From the NCBI RefSeq assembly GCF_963678635.1, contig NC_087064.1, positions 1,211,688 through 1,271,687 on the forward strand: a DNA stretch of 60,000 nt, read 5' to 3'. Position numbers and translations under genes: made by a program. Shown here piece after piece: positions 12,067 through 24,900 of the stretch. How positions within the stretch are numbered: the first letter of the stretch is position 1; each line of letters opens with the position of its first letter. The DNA is from Symsagittifera roscoffensis (taxonomy: Eukaryota > Xenacoelomorpha > Acoela > Convolutidae). The notes below the pieces were generated by a model. It did no database searches. It saw only the letters and a list, made by a program, of their open reading frames with translations, and had not been told where the DNA came from.

Positions 12067-12372
12067 TTGCTGATGAAATTCGAGAAAGAGCCACAAACAC
12101 TGGAAACGCTCCCTGACAGATTGCCTTCAACGCCCAAACGGACTTGCCTCTATGTAGGGCCGACAATACCGAGTTACTCAACGTCTCTTCGAAATTATAT
12201 TGGCGCCTGTCGAGGAAATAGACGCGTCAAACCAAAGTTTGACTTTGCCGATTGGAACGTTTTTAATCGGATGCTCAGCGGAGAACCTCGTACGAACAAT
12301 GCATTGGGATACGTACGAACAAGGCAAGAATGCAATGAAAAACTCGTTCAAAACGCAAAAAAACTAGAATAG
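12067..12372 (+). pseudogene. Possible fragment of a retroelement ORF
   Basis: An open frame of about 100 codons on the strand opposite to the dehydrogenase, inside its intron. The part KPKFDFADWNVFNRMLSGE resembles the linker between endonuclease and reverse transcriptase in LINE proteins (K-x-F-x-F-x-x-A-D-W-x-x-F), but nothing recognisable follows and the first residues look unrelated. It could equally be chance coding potential. Confidence 0.25.
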
Positions 12373-12707
12373 AGACCATATACAGAAATATTTAAAATTT
12401 TGTACCTTTAATGTACATATATCCTGAAAATTATGCATAGCAACTTTGTTTTGATCTTTGAAATTAGTTTTTGGATGTTTCACATTTTATTAGTGTTGAA
12501 AGCCTTCTGATTCTAATCTAATTAGAAGTTTTAATTTTTCTTTTATCTAGTCTTTTAATCTAAATTGGCCGAATTGTCTGTGGCTGAATGGTCTCTGCTC
12601 CATTTAGCTCGGGTATACGAAGTAAATCAGTTTCATCGCTTAAGACTATCCTAATTAACAAACGTAACTACTCTTTTTGATTGGAAAAAATTACTTTGAG
12701 AACGCAC

Positions 12708-12915
12708 CAGTTACAATAAGTAGATCCTCTTCCTTCAATTTCTCGTTTGACCTCTCAATACACAACCTTTGCGTCTCTCTTAGGGCTTCCAAGTCTCGGC
12801 CGGTCAAACACAATTTGTCAACTCCCAGTTCGCAAAACTTAACGGCTGCTTGAGCCCCAAAACCTGAGCTAGCTCCAGTGATAATTGCCACCTCTCCATT
12901 AGTAAAGTCAGTCAT
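12708..12915 (-). CDS. Short-chain dehydrogenase/reductase, exon 1 with nucleotide-binding motif
   Basis: The exon starts at ATG (12915-12913): MTDFTNGEVAIITGASSGFG contains the glycine-rich TGxxxGxG loop (residues 13-20) of the Rossmann fold. It continues with a typical second strand and helix (LCLTGRDLEALRETQR) to LLIVTG. The donor is GTGCGT and the exon ends in phase 1, which joins exactly to the exon at 9328 (VTG-DITDE). The frame opens a few codons upstream of the ATG without another ATG, so this start is preferred. The intron (12707-9329) is 3.4 kb, AT-rich and contains repeats. The gene lies on the same strand as the membrane-protein gene that ends 2.2 kb upstream. Confidence 0.9.
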
Positions 12916-13264
12916 TCTGATAAATCTCAAGCTATGAACAAGGGTGTTTAACAGTTTGTTTTAACAATCAGTAGGACAAAATTTTCAAATCAACATCCTC
13001 GTCAAATAAAGAAATAAGATGAAAGAAATAAATAGACTCAAATAGCTGAAACTAAATAGCTGAAACTATACTTCGAGGCACAAATTGAACAGCTATATCT
13101 AATGAAATATATCCAACAGATGCAAACTTTGTCAATTTTTTCGTGACGCTATTATTAGCTATTTTAGGATCTACGCGCAATGCAAGCGGGTGACCAAAAT
13201 TCTCAGCCCACAAAATTAACCAAAAAAGTTACATGTCAAGTGAAAAGCTCGTTTGTTGTCCCTT

Positions 13265-13504
13265 TCTTTCATAGATAAATGGCTTCATTTTTTAAAGCTT
13301 CAGCGGCATAAAGCGCATTTTTTGGTCAAGATTTTCCAAAAAGTGGCTTGTTTTTTATTCAAATTCTTGCATGCGACGCAGAAAATTTGGCCAATACAGG
13401 TTCTGTTTAGTGCTCGGAGAATCACTTCGGTCGTTCTAAAAAAAAGTCGACAGAATTTTTTAAAAATCCAACCCACCCTCGAGACAACTCTGGATCCACA
13501 CCTG
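13265..13504 (-). mobile_element. Partial copy of the hAT-like MITE family
   Basis: AGGTTCTGTTTAGTGCTCGG, then AAAAAGTCGACAGAATTTTTT and the tip CTGGATCCACACCTG match the inner and terminal parts of the MITEs at 28576-28916 and 33510-33897 (TIR CAGGGGCGGATC). The left end was not found, so no target duplication is claimed. A 121-codon open frame at 13253-13618 runs through it and is not a gene. Confidence 0.55.
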
Positions 13505-14280
13505 TTCGAAGTCGTGTGTCAGATTACTAAGCCAGAAAAGGTTTTCTCGTCGATTTTCTGTCTATATTTTAACACCATCAAGAATTCAAAAGAAGAAAAA
13601 CTTGATTTTATTCTTTAATTAAATACTAATTAATTCACCAGGCCTTATAAAAAATCCTCTTACCAGAGACAAAAACAGAACAAGAAAAATCATGAGCAGA
13701 AAAAGACACCTGAAAGTCGGAAATTTCAACAAACTAAAAGACACCAAAAAATGACACTTCTTGGAACATTTTCAAGATGTAGAATCAAAAACATATTTGA
13801 CCTAGAAAAAACTTTTAAACTTTAAATAAATTAACACTTCTTAGGTAAAACTAACCCAAGTGGATAAAACCGGATCAATGAGTGATTTAATCATTCCGTT
13901 TGCAGGTTTACAAATGAAGCCACTTTCAAAGCTGAAAGTAGTTCACGTTCTTCGTGTCAAATGCACTTTGACTACCGGAGAGCTCTGTGCTGTACCTCTT
14001 GGCACATGGATTTCAAGTGAACCTGGAGAAGCAATGAGCCAAACTGCGGACTAATGTTCTTCCAATTTTGAAGCGTCAACCACTAATCCTTTTACCTGAT
14101 AAGAAAGCTAGAAAAAAACTTAAATAAGGGTTTCATTCGTTCATTAACAGTTATTGTTTCAATGCTTCCAACTCATGTTCTTCCAATTTTGAACTGAATA
14201 CGTTACACAGAGGCTTAGCTTAATATGGAAAAAGGCTAACTTCATGACTTAAAGGAAAAGATTTTCACGATTAAAACCAA

Positions 14281-14301
14281 CCCCCCCCCCCCCCCCCCCC
14301 C
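14281..14301. repeat. Homopolymer run of 21 C
   Basis: A pure C tract between AAACCAA and AATTGCTGG, prone to length error in sequencing. Confidence 0.9.
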
Positions 14302-14721
14302 AATTGCTGGTTCATCTCCCCCAGCTTCGGAAAAAATATAGCTAACAGACAGTTGCTCAAGAGTCAATGCACTCAAGGACAGTGAAAAAAACTCTGAATT
14401 TCAAAAAAAAACAATTCCTGACTGACCCCCTTTTTTAAATAGAAGTAATCAACATCAAGATAACTAAATTTTTATTGCGCAGGTAAATTAAAGTCCAATT
14501 TTGAGACTGGAACTTAATCACGCTTTTCGCATCATTTGCAGTTTTGTATTCCTTTCAGCAAATGATTTTAAATCGAACATTAAAAAAATGAAAGTCAAAC
14601 TGCGGTAAATCAAACCTAAGCGTGCTTTTATCCTTTTAAAAACAAAAAAAAAACACAAGACCTAAAAAGTCTACAAATTGTGAAAGTCTACAAATTGTGT
14701 CCTCTCAAACTTTAAAAACCT

Positions 14722-14796
14722 TCGAGAGGACAGGATTTGAACCCAGACGGTCAGAATAATAGTCCCGGCTTGTTACTACCTAGCCAAGGTGTCTAT
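14722..14796 (-). repeat. tRNA-like sequence (SINE head or tRNA pseudogene)
   Basis: The minus strand has an A-box-like TGGCTAGGTAGTAAC and a B box GGGTTCAAATCC in a T-arm context (CGTCTGGGTTCAAATCCTG). Pairing of the acceptor is imperfect. Confidence 0.5.
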
Positions 14797-15116
14797 ACTG
14801 ATTTCATACTTTATTCTTTTATATCAGACAGCAAAGATGCACTTTGAGAGACTTTGCACTAAAATGAGCTGGAATGTAGTTGGAAAAAATGTCAAATCGT
14901 AAAACACTACACTCGCACGCTTATGCGTCTGATAAAACTTCTTTTAAATTTAAAAAAGTGGATTTGATTTCATAAACAAAACACGTTTGGTTGAAGCTAA
15001 TATCAAAATCTTTGTCATTATTTACTGGACTTAATCATTGTTTCGAAACTAACTAAACAAATTTCTTTAATATCACCCTGTACAATTTCTGAACAGCATG
15101 CAATTCTAATTCAGTT

Positions 15117-15954
15117 TTAAGTTTCGGTTACACTTTCCATTTGAATTGGTACTGTCGACGATGCTGTGTCCCCGTGCAGTCCTGGGATTTCTTGCTCCGC
15201 GATTCTCTTCTGTTTGGCCGCCGCGTACTCCAAGTCCACCCCACTTGCTCCCAGCTCCTTCCAGATATGCGCCACCAATCTGTCACTTTTATTGGCTAGC
15301 AGAGGGTATTTCTCAGCCAGATGCTGCGCGCATATATTGGAGTAGTTGAACAGATGCGAATGAAGCCTGAGTTTGTCGATGTTCTCGATGCTTTGACGCG
15401 GTCGAGTCACGTGTATGTTGTTTGACAGTCTTTTGAACGTTACTGAGTGAGCTTCGAGGGGGTCTGCGATTTCAGTGCTGATCACTCCCTCCAGATAACT
15501 GGAAAGGGTCAACTCCTCCACTTTCAGTTTGAACGCACAGTTCACATCTGTTTCCTCCAGGGGCACCATAAACGGATCCGAGTAGACTTCGGTCAACACG
15601 TGCCGAGCCAACGAGACCCAGTCGTCTTTTTTGATTTCACGCGACTTCCAGAACCCATTCAGAGACTTCTTGTCGTCGAGGAAAGGAAAGAGGCTTTCAG
15701 TGATTACGTTCGACAGGTACTGAGTTGTCATCATGATTAGCTTATCTAGGTCTTGTGCACGAAGTCTTATGAGGTTCTTGTTAGGAATATGGATGTGCAG
15801 ATTGTTAATCGCACTTCCGTACACCTTATTCAGTCGGTCAGTATGCTCGGATTCCTCTTTGAGCAGCTGTGAGTAGAACTGATGTCTTTTCTGTCCATTG
15901 CCCCCACCACCACTCACTATCGCTGAGAATGGTTCGAACAATTGATCGAAAAAC
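15117..15954 (-). CDS. Membrane protein gene, exon 7 (C-terminal domain)
   Basis: The acceptor TGTTTTAG is followed by FFDQLFEPFSAIVSGGGG and a soluble, mainly helical region ending in VPIQMESVTET and TAA (15119-15117). Reading upstream of 15954 to an ATG at 16049 is intron read-through. GGGGNGQ near residues 863-870 suggests a flexible loop. Confidence 0.88.
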
Positions 15955-18900
15955 CTAAAACATGATACACATAGCTGCATACCGTTTTCAGAAAACTGTA
16001 ACAGCGAAAACATTCGTTCCATCAAATAACGGAAGTTTTTCCTCTTCAACTTTCAAACATTATCGCACATACGTGAAACTGCTGCTCCAAAATTCAGGTC
16101 TAAATGTCTCCCAAGTAAGCTTCAAGACATTCAGATAACTCTCTAGCCAACTATTGCTCCTATTCTACCGAAAGTTCCTGGGGCTTCTTTTGCTCCACAT
16201 TACCAACTGTAGAACTTAGAAAAGTTCATGTTGTTTAACTGTAGTGTAATTAAGCATTTTTCAAATCACGTAATTAATAATGTCTTTAGAGGAACTGCTA
16301 TATAACTATTAGACGAAAAATAGCGGCGCTTACTTGTTGTAAATCTGCTTCGGTTCTCCAATCTGCCGTTTGTGTAGCTGCCGCCACGTGTCCAGAATTA
16401 GTGTGTCAACCCAGTAGAATACTGGGACCAGAGCATGTTCTGGGTCCATCTGGAGGAAGAAGTCGGACGCCATGCCCGGTCCAGCGATCTTCTTGGCAGC
16501 AAAACTGTTAGTTGCCGGAACACGTGCAATCCTCTGAAATGCAACACTAAGCCTTCCAAGTCATTCCATTTCCAACTTCACACACGCTAGTTAAAAGCTT
16601 ACATTCTCTGGCTGCTCTTAGAAAAATTATTCCTTACTGGGTTTCGAACCCTCCACTTGAGAAAAAATTGTGTGCCAGCTGGAAATCAATATGTGGCTGA
16701 AGGAAGAGCAGCTGGACCAATCACTATAGCCAAACGTCATCTATTTTCAATCGTATTCGTTGATATTCACGTGACAGACATTGTACTCAATTACCAGGCA
16801 TTCATGTGATTAAGGACTCTTACCTTCAAGAAGAGATGATAGATGACGAAATCATAGGAGCTCCTGATGCAGATCTGCAGAGATCCAAGCACGCAGAGAA
16901 CCAACGCAGTGAGAGGGTAGCCTACAAATGTAAGAAACACACACGAAACAGGCTGACAAAATCCCAAAATGAAGAACTTGTAGATGAAGATGTGAAACAG
17001 ATAGAAGAATCGGAAGCCCTCTGAGTATCCGGGTCTTTTGAAGTCGGCGATCAGAATTTGGATGAGGTAGTAGACTATCATGGCAAAGGGGAGCCAAAGG
17101 GGAGTTGTGATTCCCACCAGGATAGAGAGAGTGGATAGAAGTGTGTTCACAAAAGGATAGAAGAGGATGAACATCGTAGTTCCCACGAGGCCTGAAAAAC
17201 AGAAGATTTACAATGACGGGCAGATTCTCTTCAAAATATACCTCTTTTCAGACATCAATCAGACTAAAGAGAACATAGAAGCTCAAAAAATTTAAATAAT
17301 GCAGTGATTTAAAACGCTAACTCAAAATTGAGTGATTAAAAACTAGAATGCTTGTCGAAAGGATCTGTTTAATTGGCGTGATAAACGTAATAAATAGTTT
17401 CAAACTTGTAATGACACAAACTCATCCAGACACACAGTCCAACCTTCCTGATGGCGCATATTACACTGAGGATATTCAGGGCACCCACTCCATTGTCAAA
17501 TGGGGGAAGAATGGCAAAAGAAACACTATGAACTACAAAGACTCATATGTCAATCACTGGAGCGCCACCTGGCTGAAAAATGGTCGCCCTGACAGAAGAT
17601 GAATCGATAAAATTCAGGCTTGGACATACAGAGCCTATGAAGAGGATCCAAATGAAACTGTGACAACAGAACCCTCGGGCTTAACGCAAGTGTTGGCCCA
17701 AATGACAATTTCGGCTTCCCCAGTTATCACAGTTGCACAAATACCGGAACGCACGACAACCAAAGGTCAACTTTATGTTCATACTTTATGTTCATCAAAT
17801 GGACAAAGATCAATGGTCACCTTTATTGATAAAATGAATCTCATTAATGAGACAGCAGTACACATGAGAAAGAACATCTTCGAACTCCCTCATGGTAAGG
17901 TACGCAACAATATCCTAGAAGAAGCCGATCGCTGTGCGCACTCAACCTCCGTAAGATGAATTTGAAGTCGAAAAAAATCAAGAATAAATTCGTATTATCG
18001 GGAATTTTGATAATTTTCATCCAAAACATAAGATCATATAACACCAATAATCAGCTCCGATTATAATTTATTGTCCTTGAGTCCTTGAGACAAATTGCTC
18101 TTTTTGACGGTCAGCCTTAATCAAGGCTGAACCGAATTAGAACCAAAAAAACAGTAAAAAACGGTCAAATGCCGCTATAGCCCCTCGGGTCTTTTGCGTT
18201 GCAACAATCGCACTCTCCAGTTTTTCACGAAAAGTTCGTTACTTCAGGATCACGCTATCAAAATGTTCCACGCCTTCATAATGCTAATGATGCAGAAACC
18301 TCATAAAAGGTCCAAAGCAAGAGACCATGGGAAATACTTGGAGAAATGCCAAGCCTGGTGGAAGAAAAAGAGAAATCGACTTGATGTTCAAAGAAGCCCT
18401 AGCAAACAGCAGCAAAACAGTCACCAAGCTTGTTTTCGAAGGCAGACTCACAAATGCAATGAAATTTCTTGAACAAAACCCATCTACAGGCAACCTCGAT
18501 CCGAATGAGACTGTTGGATGAAAACTTTAAGAGCTCTATCCCAACAGCAGAGAAGCACACTTGGCGGAAAATGCTAGGCATACCACAGGTTAACAGTGGA
18601 GTCGAAGCTGCTATTCACGCCGCAATCAAAACTTCTGAACTAGAATCAACCGAGTGCATGCTGCAAACGGATGCAACGAACCTCTTCAAAAAGATAGCGC
18701 TTCACTTGCCCGAAAATAGCTGACAGAACTATTTGATCAATACCTATCGAGAACCAGCTCGATTGTTTTTGGGAAGCGGAGCCAAAATACTCTCAGGAGA
18801 AGGCACAACGCAGGGAGACAATATGGCAACAGCCTTCTATGCTATCGGCATGAATCCTATGATGATAAACTCGAAATGAATAACCTAATCCAAGAATGAT

Positions 18901-21900
18901 TCGCCGTAGATGCAGCAGCACTAGAAGAACTCATCAGTGTTAAGAACTGGTGGGATCAGCTAAACCACATAGTCCCCAAATGTGTATATTTTTCAAAAGC
19001 GTCAAAGTGTTGGCTCACTGCAAAAACAGAAGTTGCCATCAAAGCCTAAGCTGTCTACGCGAGCTCGAACATCAACTTTACATGAGCGGGACAAATACAT
19101 CTCGGGACTGCAATTGGAAATATCCAAGCACGCAAAGAATTCAACCAAGACAAAATGGATGTTTGGATGGAACAGATCCGCATGCTATCGAAAATGACCA
19201 AATCTGAGCCACACCTGAGTTACGTAGTTTATAGCCGTATTCTCCAGAACAGATAGAACTATTTGATGAGAACCTTGGTCAACCTAGATGCGACATTGGA
19301 ACCTCTCGAACAACAAATCCGAGAATTCCTGCAAACTGTTGAAGTAAACCATCTCAGATGACGTGCGAAATATAATTGCCCTCCTCGTCAGATTTCTCCA
19401 AATACTTGGAGAAACTTCAAGCCTCGTGGAAGAAAAGAGAAATCGACTTGATGTTCAATGAAGCCCTAGCAAACAGCAGCAAAACATTCACCAAGCTTGT
19501 TCTAGAAGACAGACTCATAAATGCAATGAAGTTACTTGAACAAAACCCATCTGCATGCAACCCGATCCGAATAACACTATTGTGCAAAAACTTTATGAGC
19601 TCGATCCCAACAGCAGAGAAGCACACCTGGCGGAGAAAATGCAAGGCATACCACCGGTCAACACGGCGGAGTCAAAGCTGCTATTCACACGCGCCGCAAT
19701 CAAAACTTCTGAACTAGAATCAACCGAGTGCAAGCTACAAATGGATGCAACGAACACCTTCAAAACATGAAGCGTTATCTATCAATACACAACTAGCGCT
19801 TCACTTGCCCGAAAATAGCTGACACAACTATTTGATCAATACCTATCGAGAACCAGCTCGATTGTTTTTGGGAAGAGGAACGGAAATGCTCGCACGAGAA
19901 GGCACAACACAGGGAGACAATATGGCAACAGCCTTCTATGCTATCGGCATGAATCCTTTGATGGACAAACTCGAAAGGAACAACCTAATCCAAGAATGGT
20001 TCGCGGACGCTGCAGCAGCACTAGAAGAACTCATCAGTGTTCAGAACTGGTGGGATCAGCTGAACCACCTCGGCCGAAATTTAAAATTTTTTCCAAAAGC
20101 TTCAAACTTTCGGCTCATTGCAGAAACCGAAGAACTTGCCATCAAAGCCAACGTTGTCTTTGCGACGTCGAACATCAACAATTTTTGGAGGAAAAGAACA
20201 TCTCGGGACTGTAATTGGAAATATCCAAGCACGTAAATAATTCATTCAAGACAAAATGGATGTTTTGATGGAACAGATCCGCATGCTATCGAAAATGTCC
20301 AAATCTGAACCACACTTGAGTTACGTAGTTTATAGCTGTGTTCTCTCTCCTGAGCGGATGGAACTATTTGATGAGAACCGTCGCAGCCTGGATGAGATAT
20401 TGGAACCTGTGGCACAACAAATCCGGGAATTCCTGCTGTAGAATCGTCTAAGATGATATGGGAAATATAATTGCCCTCCCAGTCAGATTTGGAGGCTTGA
20501 ACATTTATAACCAGACTAATATGTCAACAACAGACAACACATCTGACAAATGGCCTTCAAATCGCTATAATCTTGGGGGAACCATACATAGAAAACATGG
20601 TAAACAGTGTTGGTCAATTTATGTCAGTTTTGGAAAAAGGACGTTTAAAACGTTTTAAACGTTTATAACGTCATTAATGTTTAAAATGTCAAAATTAAAA
20701 ACTGAGCAAAAACGTTCATTAATGAAATTCAATCATTAAGAGCACGCATACAAAATGGAAGTTTTGCAGTTTTTGCACTGTGCAAGTTGTTTCTTTTTTC
20801 GTCTTCAACCATTCCCATCGTCGAGAAAACTATTTCGAGGCCGGCCGAGGTGGGAACAAGTGCAAGTAATCTCAAGCACATATCGGAGGCCGGTTTGTTA
20901 TGACGTCATTTATGACACGAGAAAATAACACGCTATTTCTGACCGACGTTTTAAACAGTGTTTAAAACATGTTTAAAACGTAGTGTTATTAAAGGACCAA
21001 CACTGATGGTAAATAGACCTGAAATTAGAAAACGAAACACTCTCCAATCTGAAGATGACCATGATGATATCCTGGGAAAAATAGACAAAAGAAGTAAACG
21101 CCAGCTCGAATTCCTCCAAACAAAAGGCACATCTACACGGCTAACCACACTATCATCGAAAGATCACGATATGTATTTCAACAAAGAGAAGTTCCGCGAT
21201 GCCATAATTTTAAGATATAACTGGCCAATCAAAGGTCTACCACGCTTTTGTGAATAAGGCAAAGAAAATAGCAATGACCAGCTAGGAGGCTTCCTTATCA
21301 TGAGGCACAAGGCTGTGCAGGATGTGGAGGCAGAGCTGCTTACAAATGTTTGTAAAGACATTGTGATAGAGCCAATGCTTCAGCCAACATCAGGCGCAGA
21401 CACTCTCCCACACTCGAACTCCGAAGAAAATGGCGCCCGTTGCAAAGGCCTTTCTTCGACATACAGATAACACACCCGAATTGCAGCACTAGCCTCAAAA
21501 AGCCTCTGAAAACGGTACTCAGACTCACGAAACCTGCAAGAAAACTGAGTAAAACTAGCGCGCGCGTGAAACAGAGAACGGTAGCTTCAACCCTTTAGTC
21601 TTGAGCACGAACGGTGCCACTGGTGAAGAAGCTTCGCATTTCCATAAAGTTCTTGCAGACAAGCTCAGTGCCAAAACCCACAACTCGTACGCTAATACTA
21701 TCACCATCATACGAACTCTCTTTTACCATCATCAGAACAGCATCTTATCGCCTAAGGAGGAAAAAGAAGAAACGCACAGAAAGCAAATAAGACTTACTAG
21801 CGTGTAACGCACCTCCAGTACTCCGAATTAACAACCCATAAAAACCGAATATATTGGAAATAAGATTTGCATTCTTTGAGTGTACTCTGACAACACCCAA

Positions 21901-24900
21901 TTACAGGGTTCGTAAATACAAGTTATTTATACAAATTTTGAAGAACCATAAAACTTTGTAAGTTTTATATACGTTTTTTGAAAAAAATTATAACGAACTA
22001 GGAAACGTCACATCTTGGAAACTACAAGAATTTGAGCAGTCGCATTTGAACGCTAGACTTGCAACTCCTGGGAGTACTCTTATAGTACCCAACTACATCG
22101 TTGGGAAACTCAAATTTTGAATTTTGAGAAACTTCAACCTTAAGTTTTCTATAAAACAATTTTTTTTTGAAAACCAGAAAAAATGTCACATCTCTAAAAC
22201 TACCAAGTTTTGAGCAGTCTTATTTGAAGGTAATTTTCGCAATCTTTGACAGTACTCTGACAGCACACAACTAAATGGTTGGGAATTTCACTTTTGTAAA
22301 TTATTGTAATTTGAGTTTTCTGAAAATTTGCGAAAAAATCACGAAAATACTCGTATCTCTTAAGCTAAAAAAAATTGGGCAACCTTAATTGGAGGCCGAA
22401 GTCGCAACCCCTGAGATTACTCTGAAATCCCCCAACTACAGGTTAGGAAATTCAAATTTTGAAGAAAAAAAAATCAAATTTATTCGAATCTCGAAAACTA
22501 CAAGGATTTGAGCAGCTATATTTGGAGGCAAGATTCGCAACCCCTGAGAGTACCCTCACACTATCCAACAACAGGAATGAGATCCTCAAAGTTCTGGAAG
22601 GAAAAAGCAGATGAAAAAGCAGGACTTAATTTGACCTCGAAAATTGCTGAAAAATTAATGACCTTGCGGAAAGTTCATCGAAAAAATTTCTTAAACAGCA
22701 ATATATGATATAGCTTAAACTTGAAAAAAATCTTTCGTTAAAATGCAGAAGTATTGTGCTTAAACATGGGAAATAGCTGTCGCGCGTATTTAAATATAGT
22801 ATAGATAGATTGCAAACATCTTATAACTTCCTACATGTCCTCACTTGCCCCGTGTTATTTTGTGTCTTAGACTGTTTGATCCTCTTTATTCCCGTCTTTA
22901 CTTTCCCTTTCTTTCCTGCTGCTATAACTCAACTTTATTTTTGGATGCGGTTTCCTATTCTGTTTCTGTAAGCGTGCCACGCCACCCACCCACCTTTTGT
23001 CCGAATTAATTAATTTTTCATTTTCATCTTTTCCTCAATTTGACACTCTTTTCGCGAGATTAAGAAGACTTTAAAAAGCGACTCACCCTTGCAGATGTAG
23101 TTCCAGAACAAATTGAACGGCCTCGTTATGTTCTTTCCCAGCAATCCGCGGTCGGGTGTGGCTTCGAACTTGGCCCTGGACTTGGATATATTCCTGTGAA
23201 GCGAGTGGATCCTCGAGATCATACTGTGGACCTTCTTGCCGGCGTAGAGCAACCCGTCTGACACTCCCATTTTGTAGCCCATGCTGAACTTGTTTGGATA
23301 CACAATGGCCTTGAAGCTGACTTGAGAGACAAAAGGAATCACCAGACAGAAGACGTACAGTGAGTTCCAGAATAGACAGCGTCCGAACTGGAACATGTCT
23401 CTCCACCTCCAAAACCACCCAGAGCTCACGTTGTGGTACTTCGCTTTCGCTAAACAAATGCAAACAACTATTTATTCAGAGATTTTGTTTTTCACTAAAA
23501 AATCATGCTATTCTATTTTTCGGAGGAAAAAGTTAGATTGTAGCTCAAATTCATCGATACAGAGTTTACCTAACTAGATTCATTAAGCTGATGCCGCCGT
23601 CTTTAAGTGAAAAAGTGCCAATGATTTTTCTATTTGGATATCAAATCATGATTTGGAACCATCAAAACCAGTAATGGATGTAGCAAGTTAGGAGTGGAAA
23701 CAAAAACCTGGTAGACTTTAAAAGAAAACTAAGGTAAGCTGATGACTGACCACAGGTGTAACTGAACTGAGCATGGGCTGAGCGAGTAAAGGTGGAGTTG
23801 GTGGCCTCCGTTTCAGCAAACAGTGTGGGCACTCTGGTCCAGGGAACTTCTTCTCCTCTGAGGTAGAAGAGATTCTCCCTTCGTTCTATTTTGTAGTTCT
23901 TTGGATTCCAAATCATAATCTTGTGCTTGATTTCAAACAGGGGCTCTTTGATTACATCACACTTTGCCTTCAGCTCCTCCAACTTAGCTTCGAATGTGGC
24001 TGCAATGTCGTAGAGAGGTCGCACCCACGGCTCCAATCGTTCATTACGCATTTCTTCCATTTCCTTCTTCATTTCATCCTGCAATTGTTGCCGATGATTC
24101 CTAGCCATCGGTCTTCTCCAGTGCTTCGTCCGGCCCTTCACTGGGTTAGTTTTCTTCAGCTCTCCCTCGTACTTTGACATGATTTCTTCAATTTCACTCT
24201 GCTTTTCAGCCTCGTGACAGTCCAGCCTGTCGTTGCAATTGAAGTTGTTCACCAGCAGTTCTGGCAGTCGTTTGTCAATGGCTTGTAGAGATTCCGACTG
24301 AAAACGCAACTGCTATCCAACACGCTCTTAAAGGCGAAAAACTCCGTCTACGTATCTTTTAAATAGCACCAGCTCTCTTTCTCTTCCAGGCGTAGAATTT
24401 GAGTTTTTTGAAGGCAATTTCAAAAACAGATTTTATCTTTTTCCGATCAATTTGCCGGTCTTCTTCAACTCATAGCCACTTTTAGAACACTTAAAAACAT
24501 ATAAAAAGAGAAGGTTAGGAAAGGCCAACTTACATTTGCGATCAACTGCAAAAACTTCTCCACATATGCTTCCCTGATCTTCTCATTGACTACTTTCTGC
24601 AGGGCACTGGGTTCGACCTTATCAGCTACGAACGAAGAAGTAGTGCTCCTGTCATCTCCGTCTCCCGCCCCAGTGATGACGTCATTCAGATTCGACCTTG
24701 ACCCGGAGTGCTTCAGAACTAGGTCGTACTTCATGTCAATCGTGAACAAATGCTCGATTTTGTCCATTTCCAACAACAAATCCTCTGTTATATCTTGAAT
24801 TTGCTTCCACATCTTTTGATTGAAAATGAACCAGGGAAAATCTGAATCATTTGGTCCTAAATTTTGCATTGCCAGTTCGATGTCAAAAATACTAGCAGAA

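Larger units (their letters stand above)
17348..21830 (+). mobile_element. Decayed non-LTR-type retroelement with an EGTTQGD reverse transcriptase, partly duplicated
   Basis: Pieces of one reverse-transcriptase protein follow each other in order with many stops and frame changes. They are: FELPHGK region (17.8 kb); LMMQKPHKRSKARDHGKYLE (18.28 kb); ALANSSKT...AMKFLEQNP (18.4 kb); an RT core with LINTYREPARLFLGRG, EGTTQGDNMATAFYAIGMNP and WFADAAAALEEL (19.83-20.1 kb); and a C-terminal part FNKEKFRDAIILRYNWPI with GGFLIMRHKAVQDVEAELL (21.2-21.33 kb). Known: such proteins are widespread in invertebrate genomes. The copy is non-functional. It lies in intron 4 of the membrane-protein gene, on the opposite strand. 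Confidence 0.75.

Noticed and set aside
15955-16049. N-terminal extension of exon 7 of the membrane protein starting at an ATG at 16049
   Set aside because: A strong acceptor at 15955-15956 and the phase of exon 6 show this is intron read-through.
16625-16705. Functional tRNA gene
   Set aside because: Only the T arm is good. Acceptor and anticodon arms do not pair.
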